64,000 nucleotides of DNA from contig CAWDKL010000049.1 of assembly GCA_963802745.1 (NCBI GenBank), forward strand, positions 62,001 to 126,000. Direction: 5' to 3'. The notes under the pieces were generated by a model. It ran no database searches. It was given only the letters and a program-made list of their open reading frames with translations, and was not told the DNA's origin. The translations under genes and the position numbers were made by a program. Positions 56,519 through 64,000 of the stretch are shown here, one piece after another (position 1 is the first letter of the stretch; each line of letters begins with the position of its first letter). This stretch comes from JAJPKK01 sp963802745. Lineage in GTDB: Bacteria > Pseudomonadota > Alphaproteobacteria > Rhizobiales > Xanthobacteraceae.

Positions 56519-57556
56519 TCACGAGTTCACCCCAACCGATAACTTTGCAATCGGCTCACCTAATACACCTAATATCGTGGCTAGCCGATCCGTATAGGTG
56601 TGCCGGCCCAAAACAAGTCTGTCGCGCAAGGCGGCGGCAAGCCGGCAGCGTTCGTTGGCGTTTGCCACCAGGAATTTGGCCCCTTCTACCAACTCCGCGG
56701 GCGTCCGGAAATAACGGACCGCGTGATCGTCGGGACCGAAGAGTTCACGATGGTCGGCAAACTCCTCAGCCAAAACACAGCCTCCGATTGCTGCCGCCTC
56801 GAAGCTGCGCATGGCATGACCATCTCGATTGGCACGTCGGCCCATGCACAGGCAAATGCGTGTTGCGGCGGAGGCCGCCCGAATGGTGTCCTGATCGGCA
56901 ATCCCCCGCCAATAGGGCCTGGTCTTTGCGTGCCGACCCCAATAGCCGCCGAAAAGCGCGACGTTGAGGCCCGCATCGATCAGGACGCTGATGAGAGGAA
57001 GCCGATCGCTGTCGCAGCCGCCGACAAAAAGTATATCGCTCGGCGCCGCCGCTGGCGCGTCTTCCGGCCATGGCCGGTGCACGTCGGGATCGTATGCAAA
57101 CGGAAGATATTCCACGATGCGAACGCCGGAGCGGAGGAAGTCCCCAATATTTGCCCGACGCGGCGTGAAAATTGCGTCATATGCCGGTAGTGCAGACAGA
57201 AACCACGAGGCCCGCAGCACCGGATTCCAAGGGTCGTCCGTCGAGTAGTTGACCACCGTCGAGCCCAACTGATGCAATTTTTCGATATGCAGGCGGTCAA
57301 GGGGAGCGCGTCCGGTGGTCAGTACCAGATCCCTCCGTCTTTCGCCGCAGCTATCGAGAACCCGATCGGCGAACCGGTCGAGCCGGCCTGGCCGTTTGTC
57401 GCGACACCTCCAGTGAAAGCTGCGTGCAACCCTGCTGCGGGCCTCGGCTTCGCCGGCGTCCATGATGTCGAAATCAAGCTCCAGACGCCGGGCGGCGGCC
57501 GCGAGATAATGCCCCATCTGCCCCGGCTGGTTGAAGCCTATGATGAGCAATTTCAT
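56519..57556 (-). CDS. Glycosyltransferase with CgeB/YkvP-like domain
   Basis: A 345-residue protein from ATG 57556, which overlaps the stop of the upstream FkbM gene by four bases. KLLIIGFNQPGQMGHYLAAA is the GT-B first strand. DLVLTTGRAPLDRLHIEKLH and VNYSTDDPWNPVLRASWFLS follow, the latter recalling CgeB-type proteins (Asp-rich 'ySTDDPw'). The C-terminal part has DILFVGGCDSDRLPL, CMGRRANRDGHAMRSFEAAA and GCVLAEEFADHRELF, the E-x7-E-like ending of the Glyco_trans_1_2 family. Donor sugar unknown. Confidence 0.88.
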   Translation of the reverse strand: MKLLIIGFNQPGQMGHYLAAAARRLELDFDIMDAGEAEARSRVARSFHWRCRDKRPGRLDRFADRVLDSCGERRRDLVLTTGRAPLDRLHIEKLHQLGSTVVNYSTDDPWNPVLRASWFLSALPAYDAIFTPRRANIGDFLRSGVRIVEYLPFAYDPDVHRPWPEDAPAAAPSDILFVGGCDSDRLPLISVLIDAGLNVALFGGYWGRHAKTRPYWRGIADQDTIRAASAATRICLCMGRRANRDGHAMRSFEAAAIGGCVLAEEFADHRELFGPDDHAVRYFRTPAELVEGAKFLVANANERCRLAAALRDRLVLGRHTYTDRLATILGVLGEPIAKLSVGVNS

Positions 57557-58419
57557 CGGCGCGCCGGTAGGCTCATATGCTCTGGCAAGCCCAGCAGCAT
57601 CGCAGTTCCGGTACACCGAGGTTCAAGAAGCTCATTACCCGCACGGCCCCCTGATGCGAGATAAAACAAGCGATAGCCGTTGGCAAGAAGCGCACGCTGC
57701 GCATCGCCAGGCGCTTGCCCCTTGATCCGTGCTTCCGCCCAATCGGCAAATTCGAACACGACGACGGGTTTTCGCCGCGACGCGAACAACCTGGGCGCCC
57801 CCTGAAGCACAGCAAGCTCGGCCCCCTCGACATCGATTTTGATGACGTCAACGTCGCAGACATTCGCTTCCCTGAGTAGCGTATCGAGGGTCATTTGTTT
57901 CAACTTGATTGGTGCGCCACCAAATTGAGGCCCCAAAGACCCCATTCCGAATTTTTCCTTCGGCGCGGGGTAGAATGAAACACACTTATTGTCAGCGTTC
58001 CCGGCAACGCAGGCTATCACCCTGATTGCTTCGCAAGAATTGCCACTTACATTTGCCCGCAGTAACCGAGATATATCCGGATCTGCCTCCACGCAGATAA
58101 TAGAAGCATCTGGGCGCATACATGCTATCGGGATCGAGAGCGCGCCAATGTTCGCGCCAACATCTATGAACGTGCCGCTTTTCGGCAGAAAGGCAAGGAC
58201 CGCATCACGCGTATCCGGCTCGTAAGCCCCGTATGTGAATATATGTTGCGCTATGGGCTCTGCATAGCTCGGTAAGACGTAGGTGCGTCCCGCCCGATCC
58301 TTCAGTACGGCAGGCGTTCGGTCCAGGAATGGACGCAGCATCATCCGACCGAGCCTTGCCTTTCCTGGCAGCCGATCCGGGAGGAGCCCAGGCAGGACGG
58401 CCGTGGCTGGGTCAGTCAT
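57553..58419 (-). CDS. FkbM family methyltransferase (first of two)
   Basis: A 288-residue SAM-dependent O-methyltransferase from ATG 58419. Motif I is GTFIDVGANIGALSIPIACM, followed by ASIICVEADPDISRLLRANV. The conserved VDVIKIDVEGAELAVLQGAP is the FkbM signature. KPVVVFEFADWAEARIK ends the core. It overlaps the upstream GT4 stop by eight bases and the downstream gene start by four, so all three are coupled. It likely methylates a sugar hydroxyl of the glycan. Confidence 0.92.
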   Translation of the reverse strand: MTDPATAVLPGLLPDRLPGKARLGRMMLRPFLDRTPAVLKDRAGRTYVLPSYAEPIAQHIFTYGAYEPDTRDAVLAFLPKSGTFIDVGANIGALSIPIACMRPDASIICVEADPDISRLLRANVSGNSCEAIRVIACVAGNADNKCVSFYPAPKEKFGMGSLGPQFGGAPIKLKQMTLDTLLREANVCDVDVIKIDVEGAELAVLQGAPRLFASRRKPVVVFEFADWAEARIKGQAPGDAQRALLANGYRLFYLASGGRAGNELLEPRCTGTAMLLGLPEHMSLPARR

Positions 58420-59578
58420 GCTCCATCTCCGCCAGAACACCGGCGAACGTGGCGTCGTAGTTCCACTCCCGCCGAACTTTCTCTTGGCACCTATGCCCCA
58501 TTTCGCGGCGCTCTGCGGGGTGGTCAAGGTACCAACGCAAAGCCGCTTCGATCGTATCCGGATCGGCCGGATTGCAGGCACGCCCATAGCCCGGCTCGAC
58601 GAAAGTCGATACCCATTCCGGCAGATCGGTTACGAGGAGCGGCAGGCCGCATGCCATGTAATCGAACGCCTTGTTGGACGCCCCAACCATGTGCTGAAGA
58701 TTGATATCTTGACTTCTCCTTGGCATCAAAGAGAGGCCTACGTGGGCGCTGGCAGCGGTCGCCATTAAATTGCCACACCGCGGTATGGTGCCTAGGGCCT
58801 CGATCAATTCGGGCTCTCCATTTTTTCCCGCCAGCCGAATTAACTGCTTGATGTATCCAATGCTGTCGGGTGCCTCATATCCCGCGATTTGAAGGCGAAC
58901 CGCACCCTTGAAACGACTTGCCGCCACGATCAACTGTTCCGGGAGACGAGGGCGATTGATCGACCCGTGATAGTAGAGGATCAATTCGCCGCCCTGATCC
59001 AAACGACAGTCAGCAATCATTTTAATTTCTTCCAGCCTCGGACAATTCCAAACGCAAAAGGTACGCTTCTTCCTTCCTGTGGTTTCAAGGAATTGTTGCA
59101 ACCGCTGCTGCTGCGGTAGGACGCACAATTCGGCCTCCCGGCCAAGCCTTGCACGATACGCCCCAACTTGCCTCATGAACCAAGTGTGGGCCTGCCCGCC
59201 GCCCGGCGAATCGTGCTCGTGATACACGACGCGAACGTTGAGCAATCTCTTAACGGCCCATGCGACCGGGCAAACGAGAGGGTCGGACGCGTAGACCCAA
59301 TGAGGTCTCCACCGCCACGTCCAATATAGAGTCCAAACCAGGAAAGCAGCGTAGTGAAGCTTTTGCCTCAAGCCACCCTTCACAAATCCGAGGTTCTTAA
59401 CCAGAATTCGAGGATGCTCCGGCAGCCGGAGGTCGAGGTTGCCGGCGCTACCGGTCCCGAGGAGGACGACCCGCCACCCCCGCTCGGCAAAAAGGCGGGA
59501 GGAATGTTCAATCGGCGGATAGGCGGCCGGGTCTGTGTATTGCACATAAAGCAAGCGTCGAGATATCATTTTGGTCAT
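58412..59578 (-). CDS. GT4-like glycosyltransferase
   Basis: A 388-residue GT-B enzyme. It starts RRLLYVQYTDPAAYPPIEHS, with SSRLFAERGWRVVLLGTG after it; the YVQYTDPAAYPPIEHSS start is typical of a GT4 subgroup. VVYHEHDSPGGGQAHTW and AELCVLPQQQRLQQFLETTG lie in the acceptor half; ILYYHGSINRPRLPEQLIVA, VGLSLMPRR and NKAFDYMACGLPLLVTDLPE in the donor half. The start ATG 59578 is clear. First gene of the coupled trio 59578-56519. Confidence 0.9.
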   Translation of the reverse strand: MTKMISRRLLYVQYTDPAAYPPIEHSSRLFAERGWRVVLLGTGSAGNLDLRLPEHPRILVKNLGFVKGGLRQKLHYAAFLVWTLYWTWRWRPHWVYASDPLVCPVAWAVKRLLNVRVVYHEHDSPGGGQAHTWFMRQVGAYRARLGREAELCVLPQQQRLQQFLETTGRKKRTFCVWNCPRLEEIKMIADCRLDQGGELILYYHGSINRPRLPEQLIVAASRFKGAVRLQIAGYEAPDSIGYIKQLIRLAGKNGEPELIEALGTIPRCGNLMATAASAHVGLSLMPRRSQDINLQHMVGASNKAFDYMACGLPLLVTDLPEWVSTFVEPGYGRACNPADPDTIEAALRWYLDHPAERREMGHRCQEKVRREWNYDATFAGVLAEMEHD

Positions 59579-59665
59579 TCACATCCGCAAATATGACAGC
59601 CCTAATGCACTACCCAATTCGAGCCGTTGCGGTATGCTTTGACGTGGTTGTCATAGCGAAGTCGA

Positions 59666-60589
59666 TCATCGAGACCCTGGCGATGCTGCGATTGTAATCA
59701 TGTTTATGGCTTTAAGGGTTCCTCTGAGACAGGCAATATACAACCTCCGCTCCATTCCCCGAAGAGTTAAAATATACACCAAGGCTTTCAATCCACCTAT
59801 GATCGACAAAGGCGATGTCGGCAAAACCCCCTGCCATTTGTAAGTCAGCAAAACCTCAGCAATATTTGTACTCTCGCGAAGCTTAACAAGATAGTCGGCC
59901 GATATCCTCTGTTTAGGTATAAGGTGGGTGATTCCGAGATTAGGAAAGATACCGATCCCAAGTCCCATGCTGCAGGCCACATAGCAAATTTCTACGTCTT
60001 CCCCACTGGCAAGACTGTTGCCTCTGCGGCCGGTGATGGCAAGCGCCGACCGGGCGCAATGCCGATAATAGGCAGCAGCCACGCTGCTTCGCATGCATAG
60101 CCCGGCACCCCACGGCGTGGCACCACATCCGAAAACGTTGGTCCACTGGGGGGCTGCAACTTGGCGCAGGGCGAGCGCTCCAAGGAACGGTCTAATCTGA
60201 TCGGGAGGCTCGATTTCGAATTCCGGAATAATTGTACCGGCACCCCATGCGCCCAGAAGCGGCCACTCCCGTTTTATCCGAAGCGCCTCAGATAAATAAT
60301 CGGAATTAAGCACGTTGTCGTCATCAATGAAAACGATTAATTCGCAAGCCGCCTCCCGCATACCGCGCCGCCGCGCCGCCGCCAAACCGAGCTCACTTTC
60401 CACCATCTGACGCCCGTTCGGGTGCCACGAGATATCCCATTCCAAAGCCAGCGGCACCTTCGACGCGTTGTCCACAATAATAAGCTCCCATTGATCCTTG
60501 GGAAGCGTCTGATCGCGCAACGCATCAAGCACGCGACTGAAATAGTCGCGTCGTGGATTGTGGGCACAGATGACGGCCGCAAGCTCCAT
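59666..60589 (-). CDS. GT2 family glycosyltransferase
   Basis: A 307-residue GT-A inverting transferase. The N-terminal ELAAVICAHNPRRDYFSRVL and WELIIVDNASKVPLALEW lead to the metal-binding ELIVFIDDDNVLNSDYLSEA (DDD in the DxD position). GAGLCMRSSVAAAYYRHCAR and SLASGEDVEICYVA (the ED base motif) complete the active site. A C-terminal membrane-associated segment (GGLKALVYILTLRGMERRLY) may anchor it. It is 87 bases upstream of the GT4 gene, same strand. Confidence 0.92.
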   Translation of the reverse strand: MELAAVICAHNPRRDYFSRVLDALRDQTLPKDQWELIIVDNASKVPLALEWDISWHPNGRQMVESELGLAAARRRGMREAACELIVFIDDDNVLNSDYLSEALRIKREWPLLGAWGAGTIIPEFEIEPPDQIRPFLGALALRQVAAPQWTNVFGCGATPWGAGLCMRSSVAAAYYRHCARSALAITGRRGNSLASGEDVEICYVACSMGLGIGIFPNLGITHLIPKQRISADYLVKLRESTNIAEVLLTYKWQGVLPTSPLSIIGGLKALVYILTLRGMERRLYIACLRGTLKAINMITIAASPGSR

Positions 60590-60909
60590 GGTATCTCAAG
60601 TCTGCTTGTGAATAGGATTAAACGGCTCTGCATACTGTAGGGTTTATCGAAAAGTGCAGTATGACGTGTTTTATAATAACGTAGCACATGCAGACGGATC
60701 GCGATCGGGATTGCGGTGGTGTATGATACGATCGTCCCTGGCCTTGGGCCATTTCAAAGCCTCGGCCTCGTTTGCGTCGGCGGACGAAGCCCGGGTTAAT
60801 CGTAATGAGGCTTTCGAGCTGTCGCCATTAGCGCCTCAGCAAATCACGCTCATTTAATAAGCGGGCGCAGGGTGAGATGTTATTATATCGCATATGCTCT
60901 ATCCGTGAA
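60590..60909. promoter_or_regulatory. Spacer in the polysaccharide operon, probable internal promoter region
   Basis: 320 bases without a gene between the FkbM gene (ends 60910) and the GT2 gene (starts 60589). It is clearly A/T-rich near 60650-60690 and 60840-60910, unlike the tight spacing elsewhere, so a secondary promoter for the GT2-onward genes is plausible. No specific site was fixed. Confidence 0.3.
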
Positions 60910-61677
60910 TTACTCAAGGCGGATAAAGATGTTCTCGCCGCGCATTTCTTGTATAAAGTTTCGTCCGTATAAGGCTGAATAAAATGCCTGGGAGCATCCA
61001 GGTCGAAATCTATCGTGAAGTTCGACTGCAATCATACGCACATGGCCAAGCCATTGTTCCGGCCCCCCTGTAAATAATTCAAGTTCGGAACCTTCAATAT
61101 CGAGCTTTAGTAAATCAATCCGTTCTTCATTTATGTAGGATAGAGCATCGGCGATAGTTATCGCCGGAATTGTTGCCTTGTTGCAATTACTCGCCGCGCG
61201 GCTCCTCACGGTAAATGCCCACTTCTCGGCGGACGAGTCGAAAACTTCCAACGCGTCACGGCTTGGCCACAATGCGGCGTGAATCAGAGATACGTTTGGA
61301 TAATCTCCGCAGTTCCGTTTTAATATTTCGAAGTTAGAAAGCTCCGGTTCAATTGCAACAATACGTGCGCCGGGGTATTCAGTGGCGAAATATATCGTTG
61401 CCATCCCGATATTCGCGCCTGCATCGACAATCACTTGCGGAGACACAGCAAATGGCAGTTTATACTCATGGTCAATAAATACTTTCTCTAAGCATTGAAG
61501 ATCGGTGGTGCCACGACGAAGCACGACGTTCCGCCTCGCGGGCTTCAGAAAAATCTGAATATCGCCCTGTCCATGATGGATCGAACATAGTTTCAATGAA
61601 TCAGAGAGAGAGGCCACCTGTTGATAGCGGCGAATACGTCGCTGCAAGCGCCAAACGTTTGATAAGAGGGTTCTCAT
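60910..61677 (-). CDS. FkbM family methyltransferase (second)
   Basis: A 255-residue SAM methyltransferase. Motif I is VIVDAGANIGMATIYFATEY, followed by RIVAIEPELSNFEILKRN. The signature RIDLLKLDIEGSELELFTGG is clear. The N-terminal 60 residues (VWRLQRRIRRYQQVASLSDS) are basic and helical. Its ATG immediately follows the TAA of the wzt gene (zero spacing), so it is translated with the exporter. It may methylate the non-reducing end, a known chain-ending step for ABC-exported O antigens recognised by Wzt C-domains; that link is inference. Confidence 0.92.
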   Translation of the reverse strand: MRTLLSNVWRLQRRIRRYQQVASLSDSLKLCSIHHGQGDIQIFLKPARRNVVLRRGTTDLQCLEKVFIDHEYKLPFAVSPQVIVDAGANIGMATIYFATEYPGARIVAIEPELSNFEILKRNCGDYPNVSLIHAALWPSRDALEVFDSSAEKWAFTVRSRAASNCNKATIPAITIADALSYINEERIDLLKLDIEGSELELFTGGPEQWLGHVRMIAVELHDRFRPGCSQAFYSALYGRNFIQEMRGENIFIRLE

Positions 61678-62934
61678 TTAGCCTAACCGTTCATATCCGC
61701 AACTTGGAACTAGGAAACCATGTTCGGGCGTGTGCGGAAAGACTTGCCCAGGCGTCGGTGATTCGGTAATTTCAAAGGAAACGCATTCTCGGCAAATGTC
61801 GAATGTCTCTGTGTATGACGGTCCAACCCAGCCGGAGATCCAGTATTCACCCGGAACAAGGGGCGGTAGTGCTATATCAAACCGGAGATCACATTTGTTG
61901 TTAGTTATCGTTATAAATGGGGATGCTTTTGGTAGCGCCTGCATTAAAGTAGCACCTAGAGCGTTGCTGATGTCAAACGCGGCCATCGCTGGTCGGTGGT
62001 GTGGCTGCCCAATTAATGAGCAGTCTATTTGCAATATATAATTAGGTTGATGTCCGAGCAATCGTATACCGATATGATCGAACGCGAATGTGGGTTGAAC
62101 CGAGTGCGAGGTTCGGCTCCAGTTATTGACTGTAGCGCGATGCTGATTATGCATATAACGATGAAAACAGTCATCAGGTTGCCCGTCGAAATCGAGCGAC
62201 CCATTATTCAAAAGAAGAGCACGAGAACATAAGTTCCGAATTGCATCCATGTTATGGCTGACAAAAAGGACTGTGCGCCCGTCGTTCGAGGCCACATCAT
62301 GCATTTTGCCAAGGCACTTTTTCTGAAAATCCGCATCGCCGACTGCCAAGACCTCGTCCACGATCAATATCTCCGGCTCCAGATGCGCCGCGACTGCGAA
62401 CGCAAGCCGCATATACATGCCGGATGAAAAGTGTTTCACTGGGGTATCGAGGAAGCGCTCAACCTCGGCAAAGGCCACAATCTCATCGAACTTCCGTCCG
62501 ATCTCGCGCCGCGTCATCCCAAGAATCGAGCCGTTCAGATAGATGTTTTCTCGCCCGGTCAATTCAGGGTGAAAGCCGGTGCCGACCTCAAGCAGGCTGG
62601 CAACCCGCCCCCGGATTTTGACCCGGCCAGCGGTGGGCTCGGTGATGCGGCTGAGTATTTTGAGTAGGGTGCTCTTGCCGGCGCCGTTGCGGCCGATAAT
62701 GCCGAGGACTTCCCCCTGCTGGACCTTGAAGCTCACATCCTTGAGCGCCCAGAATTCTTCAATGTCATCGCCTTGGACGATCTGTCGTCCGCGCACGAGA
62801 TCGACGGCCTTGCGGGCAAAGTTTTTAGCTTCGCGGCCGATGACATCGCGCAGCGCAATATAGCGTTCGCGCTGAACGGATCGGTGGCCGACGAGAAAGG
62901 ATTTGGAAAGGTGTTCGATGCTGATGACCGACAT
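61678..62934 (-). CDS. wzt: ABC transporter ATPase for polysaccharide export with C-terminal substrate domain (Wzt-like)
   Basis: A 418-residue protein from ATG 62934. The nucleotide domain has Walker A IIGRNGAGKSTLLKILS, signature FSSGMYMRLAFAVAAHL (SSGM in place of LSGGQ, as in polysaccharide exporters), Walker B EILIVDEVLAVGD and switch His in LFVSHNMDAI. After about residue 265 a beta-rich extension (to 418, including YWISGWVGPSYTETFDICR) matches the Wzt_C glycan-binding domain, which recognises a capped chain. It is coupled to the permease upstream and the FkbM gene downstream. The DNA of the extension is more A/T-rich than the ATPase part, which fits domain exchange between strains. Confidence 0.93.
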   Translation of the reverse strand: MSVISIEHLSKSFLVGHRSVQRERYIALRDVIGREAKNFARKAVDLVRGRQIVQGDDIEEFWALKDVSFKVQQGEVLGIIGRNGAGKSTLLKILSRITEPTAGRVKIRGRVASLLEVGTGFHPELTGRENIYLNGSILGMTRREIGRKFDEIVAFAEVERFLDTPVKHFSSGMYMRLAFAVAAHLEPEILIVDEVLAVGDADFQKKCLGKMHDVASNDGRTVLFVSHNMDAIRNLCSRALLLNNGSLDFDGQPDDCFHRYMHNQHRATVNNWSRTSHSVQPTFAFDHIGIRLLGHQPNYILQIDCSLIGQPHHRPAMAAFDISNALGATLMQALPKASPFITITNNKCDLRFDIALPPLVPGEYWISGWVGPSYTETFDICRECVSFEITESPTPGQVFPHTPEHGFLVPSCGYERLG

Positions 62935-62955
62935 GCGCTGTCGCAATCGCCCCGG

Positions 62956-63789
62956 TCAGATCAGATCGGCGAAGCTCGCTTCCATCTTCCGGAATTGGCG
63001 TAGACCAAACCACAGGAAAAAGGCAGCGACCAGAATGCTCATCAGGAAGCCCGGCAGATAGAGGCGGCTCTCGCCTCCGAGGACGCACCAGCGAAAGCCA
63101 TCGATGACTCCGACCACCGGATTCATCGAATACAACAGGCGCCACTGCTCCGGGACGATGCTGGAGCTGAATCCAATCGGGGAGACGTAAAGGCCGAGCT
63201 GGACGATGAACGGGATTACGTAGCGGAAATCCCGATATTTGACGTTGAGCGCGGTGATCCAAAGCGCGGGGCCGAGGCTCGCCAGGAACGTCAACATCAC
63301 GAAACCCGGAAGGAGGAGCATCGGCCAGCCGGGCGGATATTGGTACCATATCATTAGTCCGACCAAGATGAAGAAGCCGATGATGAAATCCACGAAGGCC
63401 ACCACCACCGAAGCGGCCGGGACGATCAATCGCGGAAAGTAGACCTTGCTGATGAGGTTGGCGTTGCCGATCAGGCTGTTGGATGCGTCGGCAAGCGCGG
63501 TAGAAAAGAACGTCCACGGCAGAATCCCGGCGAATACGAGCAGTGCATACGGAGCGCCTTGCGACGGCAGGCCGGCGAGCTTGCCGAAGATGACGGTGAA
63601 AACCACCATGGTCAGGAATGGACGAACCAGGGCCCACGCCGCGCCGATCACGGTTTGCTTGTAACGGACCGAAACGTCGCGCCAGGCCAGCACCCAGAAC
63701 AGCTCACGATAGCGCCACAGGTCCTTCCAATAGTGCGCAGCGAGGCGGCCCGGCTCAAGGACCAGTTCCTGGATCACAACCTCGGTCAC
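62956..63789 (-). CDS. wzm: ABC transporter permease for polysaccharide export (Wzm-like)
   Basis: A 277-residue ABC-2 type permease from GTG 63789. Six membrane segments: GAAWALVRPFLTMVVFTVIF, YALLVFAGILPWTFFSTAL, VVVAFVDFIIGFFILVGLM, MLLLPGFVMLTFLASLGPAL, VIPFIVQLGLYVSPIGF and the last, LPGFLMSILVAAFFLWFGLR. The cytoplasmic front RDVSVRYKQTVIGAAW is the family signature. It forms the exporter with the following ATPase, 21 bases away. Confidence 0.93.
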   Translation of the reverse strand: MTEVVIQELVLEPGRLAAHYWKDLWRYRELFWVLAWRDVSVRYKQTVIGAAWALVRPFLTMVVFTVIFGKLAGLPSQGAPYALLVFAGILPWTFFSTALADASNSLIGNANLISKVYFPRLIVPAASVVVAFVDFIIGFFILVGLMIWYQYPPGWPMLLLPGFVMLTFLASLGPALWITALNVKYRDFRYVIPFIVQLGLYVSPIGFSSSIVPEQWRLLYSMNPVVGVIDGFRWCVLGGESRLYLPGFLMSILVAAFFLWFGLRQFRKMEASFADLI

Positions 63790-63805
63790 GCGGATTCCGG
63801 CTGGG

Positions 63806-64000
63806 TCAAATCAGACCGCACAGGCCGGGCTGGTCTGGGCTGGAACTAATCAAGACCGACCGCACAAGCGCATCCAGCTGATCGGCAAACGCCGCGATCC
63901 TGAATCGGCCTCCTCGGTCGCCACCACATGACGGCCGTTCGAGCGCTGCACCGATCGCCGCTATCAGCGCGTCGCAATCCTGAGGGTCCACCGCCTGGCC
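63806..64000 (-). CDS. Glycosyltransferase C-terminal end (cut by right edge)
   Basis: The last ~64 residues of a minus-strand gene that continues past the window; stop at 63806. Visible: GQAVDPQDCDALIAAIGAAL then GRFRIAAFADQLDALV, the usual C-terminal helices of a GT4 glycosyltransferase ('v.p.d...la.ai..ll'). It ends 16 bases before the wzm start, so the exporter belongs to a longer operon to the right. Confidence 0.55.
   Translation of the reverse strand, partial: GQAVDPQDCDALIAAIGAALERPSCGGDRGGRFRIAAFADQLDALVRSVLISSSPDQPGLCGLI

Overview
The window looks like the chromosome of a high-GC alphaproteobacterium of the order Hyphomicrobiales, near Bradyrhizobium, Afipia or Xanthobacteraceae. 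This is inferred from gene content and style only: ubiA next to rsmE, a TIGR03862 flavoprotein, DUF5330, DUF4344, DUF1328, a phasin, and abundant REP-like palindromes built on CTCTCCCC...GGGGAGAG and GGCCGGGCTTGTCCCGGCC. No rRNA, tRNA or CRISPR array was recognised.

Layout. (a) 1-6.8 kb is accessory: a GNAT toxin-like C-terminus, two secreted proteins (one frameshifted and amidase-like), then a very large TIR / seven-blade WD40 / Roc GTPase / COR-like / zinc ribbon / DUF4365 gene cut by a single in-frame TAA, a long hairpin repeat and a solitary Phd antitoxin. (b) 7-22.8 kb is mostly core: ubiA, rsmE, an RNase T2, rlmJ, an outer-membrane barrel, an SDR, a DUF4344 metallopeptidase, a patatin phospholipase, uvrC (frameshifted and carrying an in-frame repeat insertion), a RAYT transposase relic, an M50 protease with CBS domains and a VOC protein. 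(c) 23.1-26.4 kb is an A/T-richer block holding one large membrane protein broken by two frameshifts. (d) 26.5-40 kb has an FAD monooxygenase, Fe/Mn superoxide dismutase, sufE, a ~300-bp-period tandem repeat array, two tandem secreted NHL-repeat proteins, a phasin, a decayed SDR, DUF1328, a flavoprotein and an orphan CoxL-like molybdenum hydroxylase subunit with a one-base frameshift. (e) 40-42 kb and 43.6-46.4 kb are gene-poor and carry IS21 and IS110 relics and a glycosyltransferase stub. (f) 42-64 kb is a surface-polysaccharide locus: a polyprenyl glycosylphosphotransferase, a GT14-like transferase and a beta-helix (pectate-lyase-like) protein on the plus strand. A long minus-strand series encodes an ABC exporter (Wzm/Wzt with C-terminal extension), two FkbM methyltransferases, several glycosyltransferases, a Wzy-like polymerase, a class I methyltransferase and a NodU-type carbamoyltransferase. 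It continues beyond the right edge.

How the genes work together. The 42-64 kb genes plausibly make one decorated (methylated, carbamoylated) extracellular or O-antigen glycan: lipid-linked sugar start, chain building, modification, export. The most unusual item is the TIR-WD40-ROCO-DUF4365 gene, which has a possible effector domain at each end of a sensor/GTPase core. Several conserved genes here carry single-base frame breaks. Read errors in the underlying assembly are therefore a real alternative to gene decay, and each such call says so.
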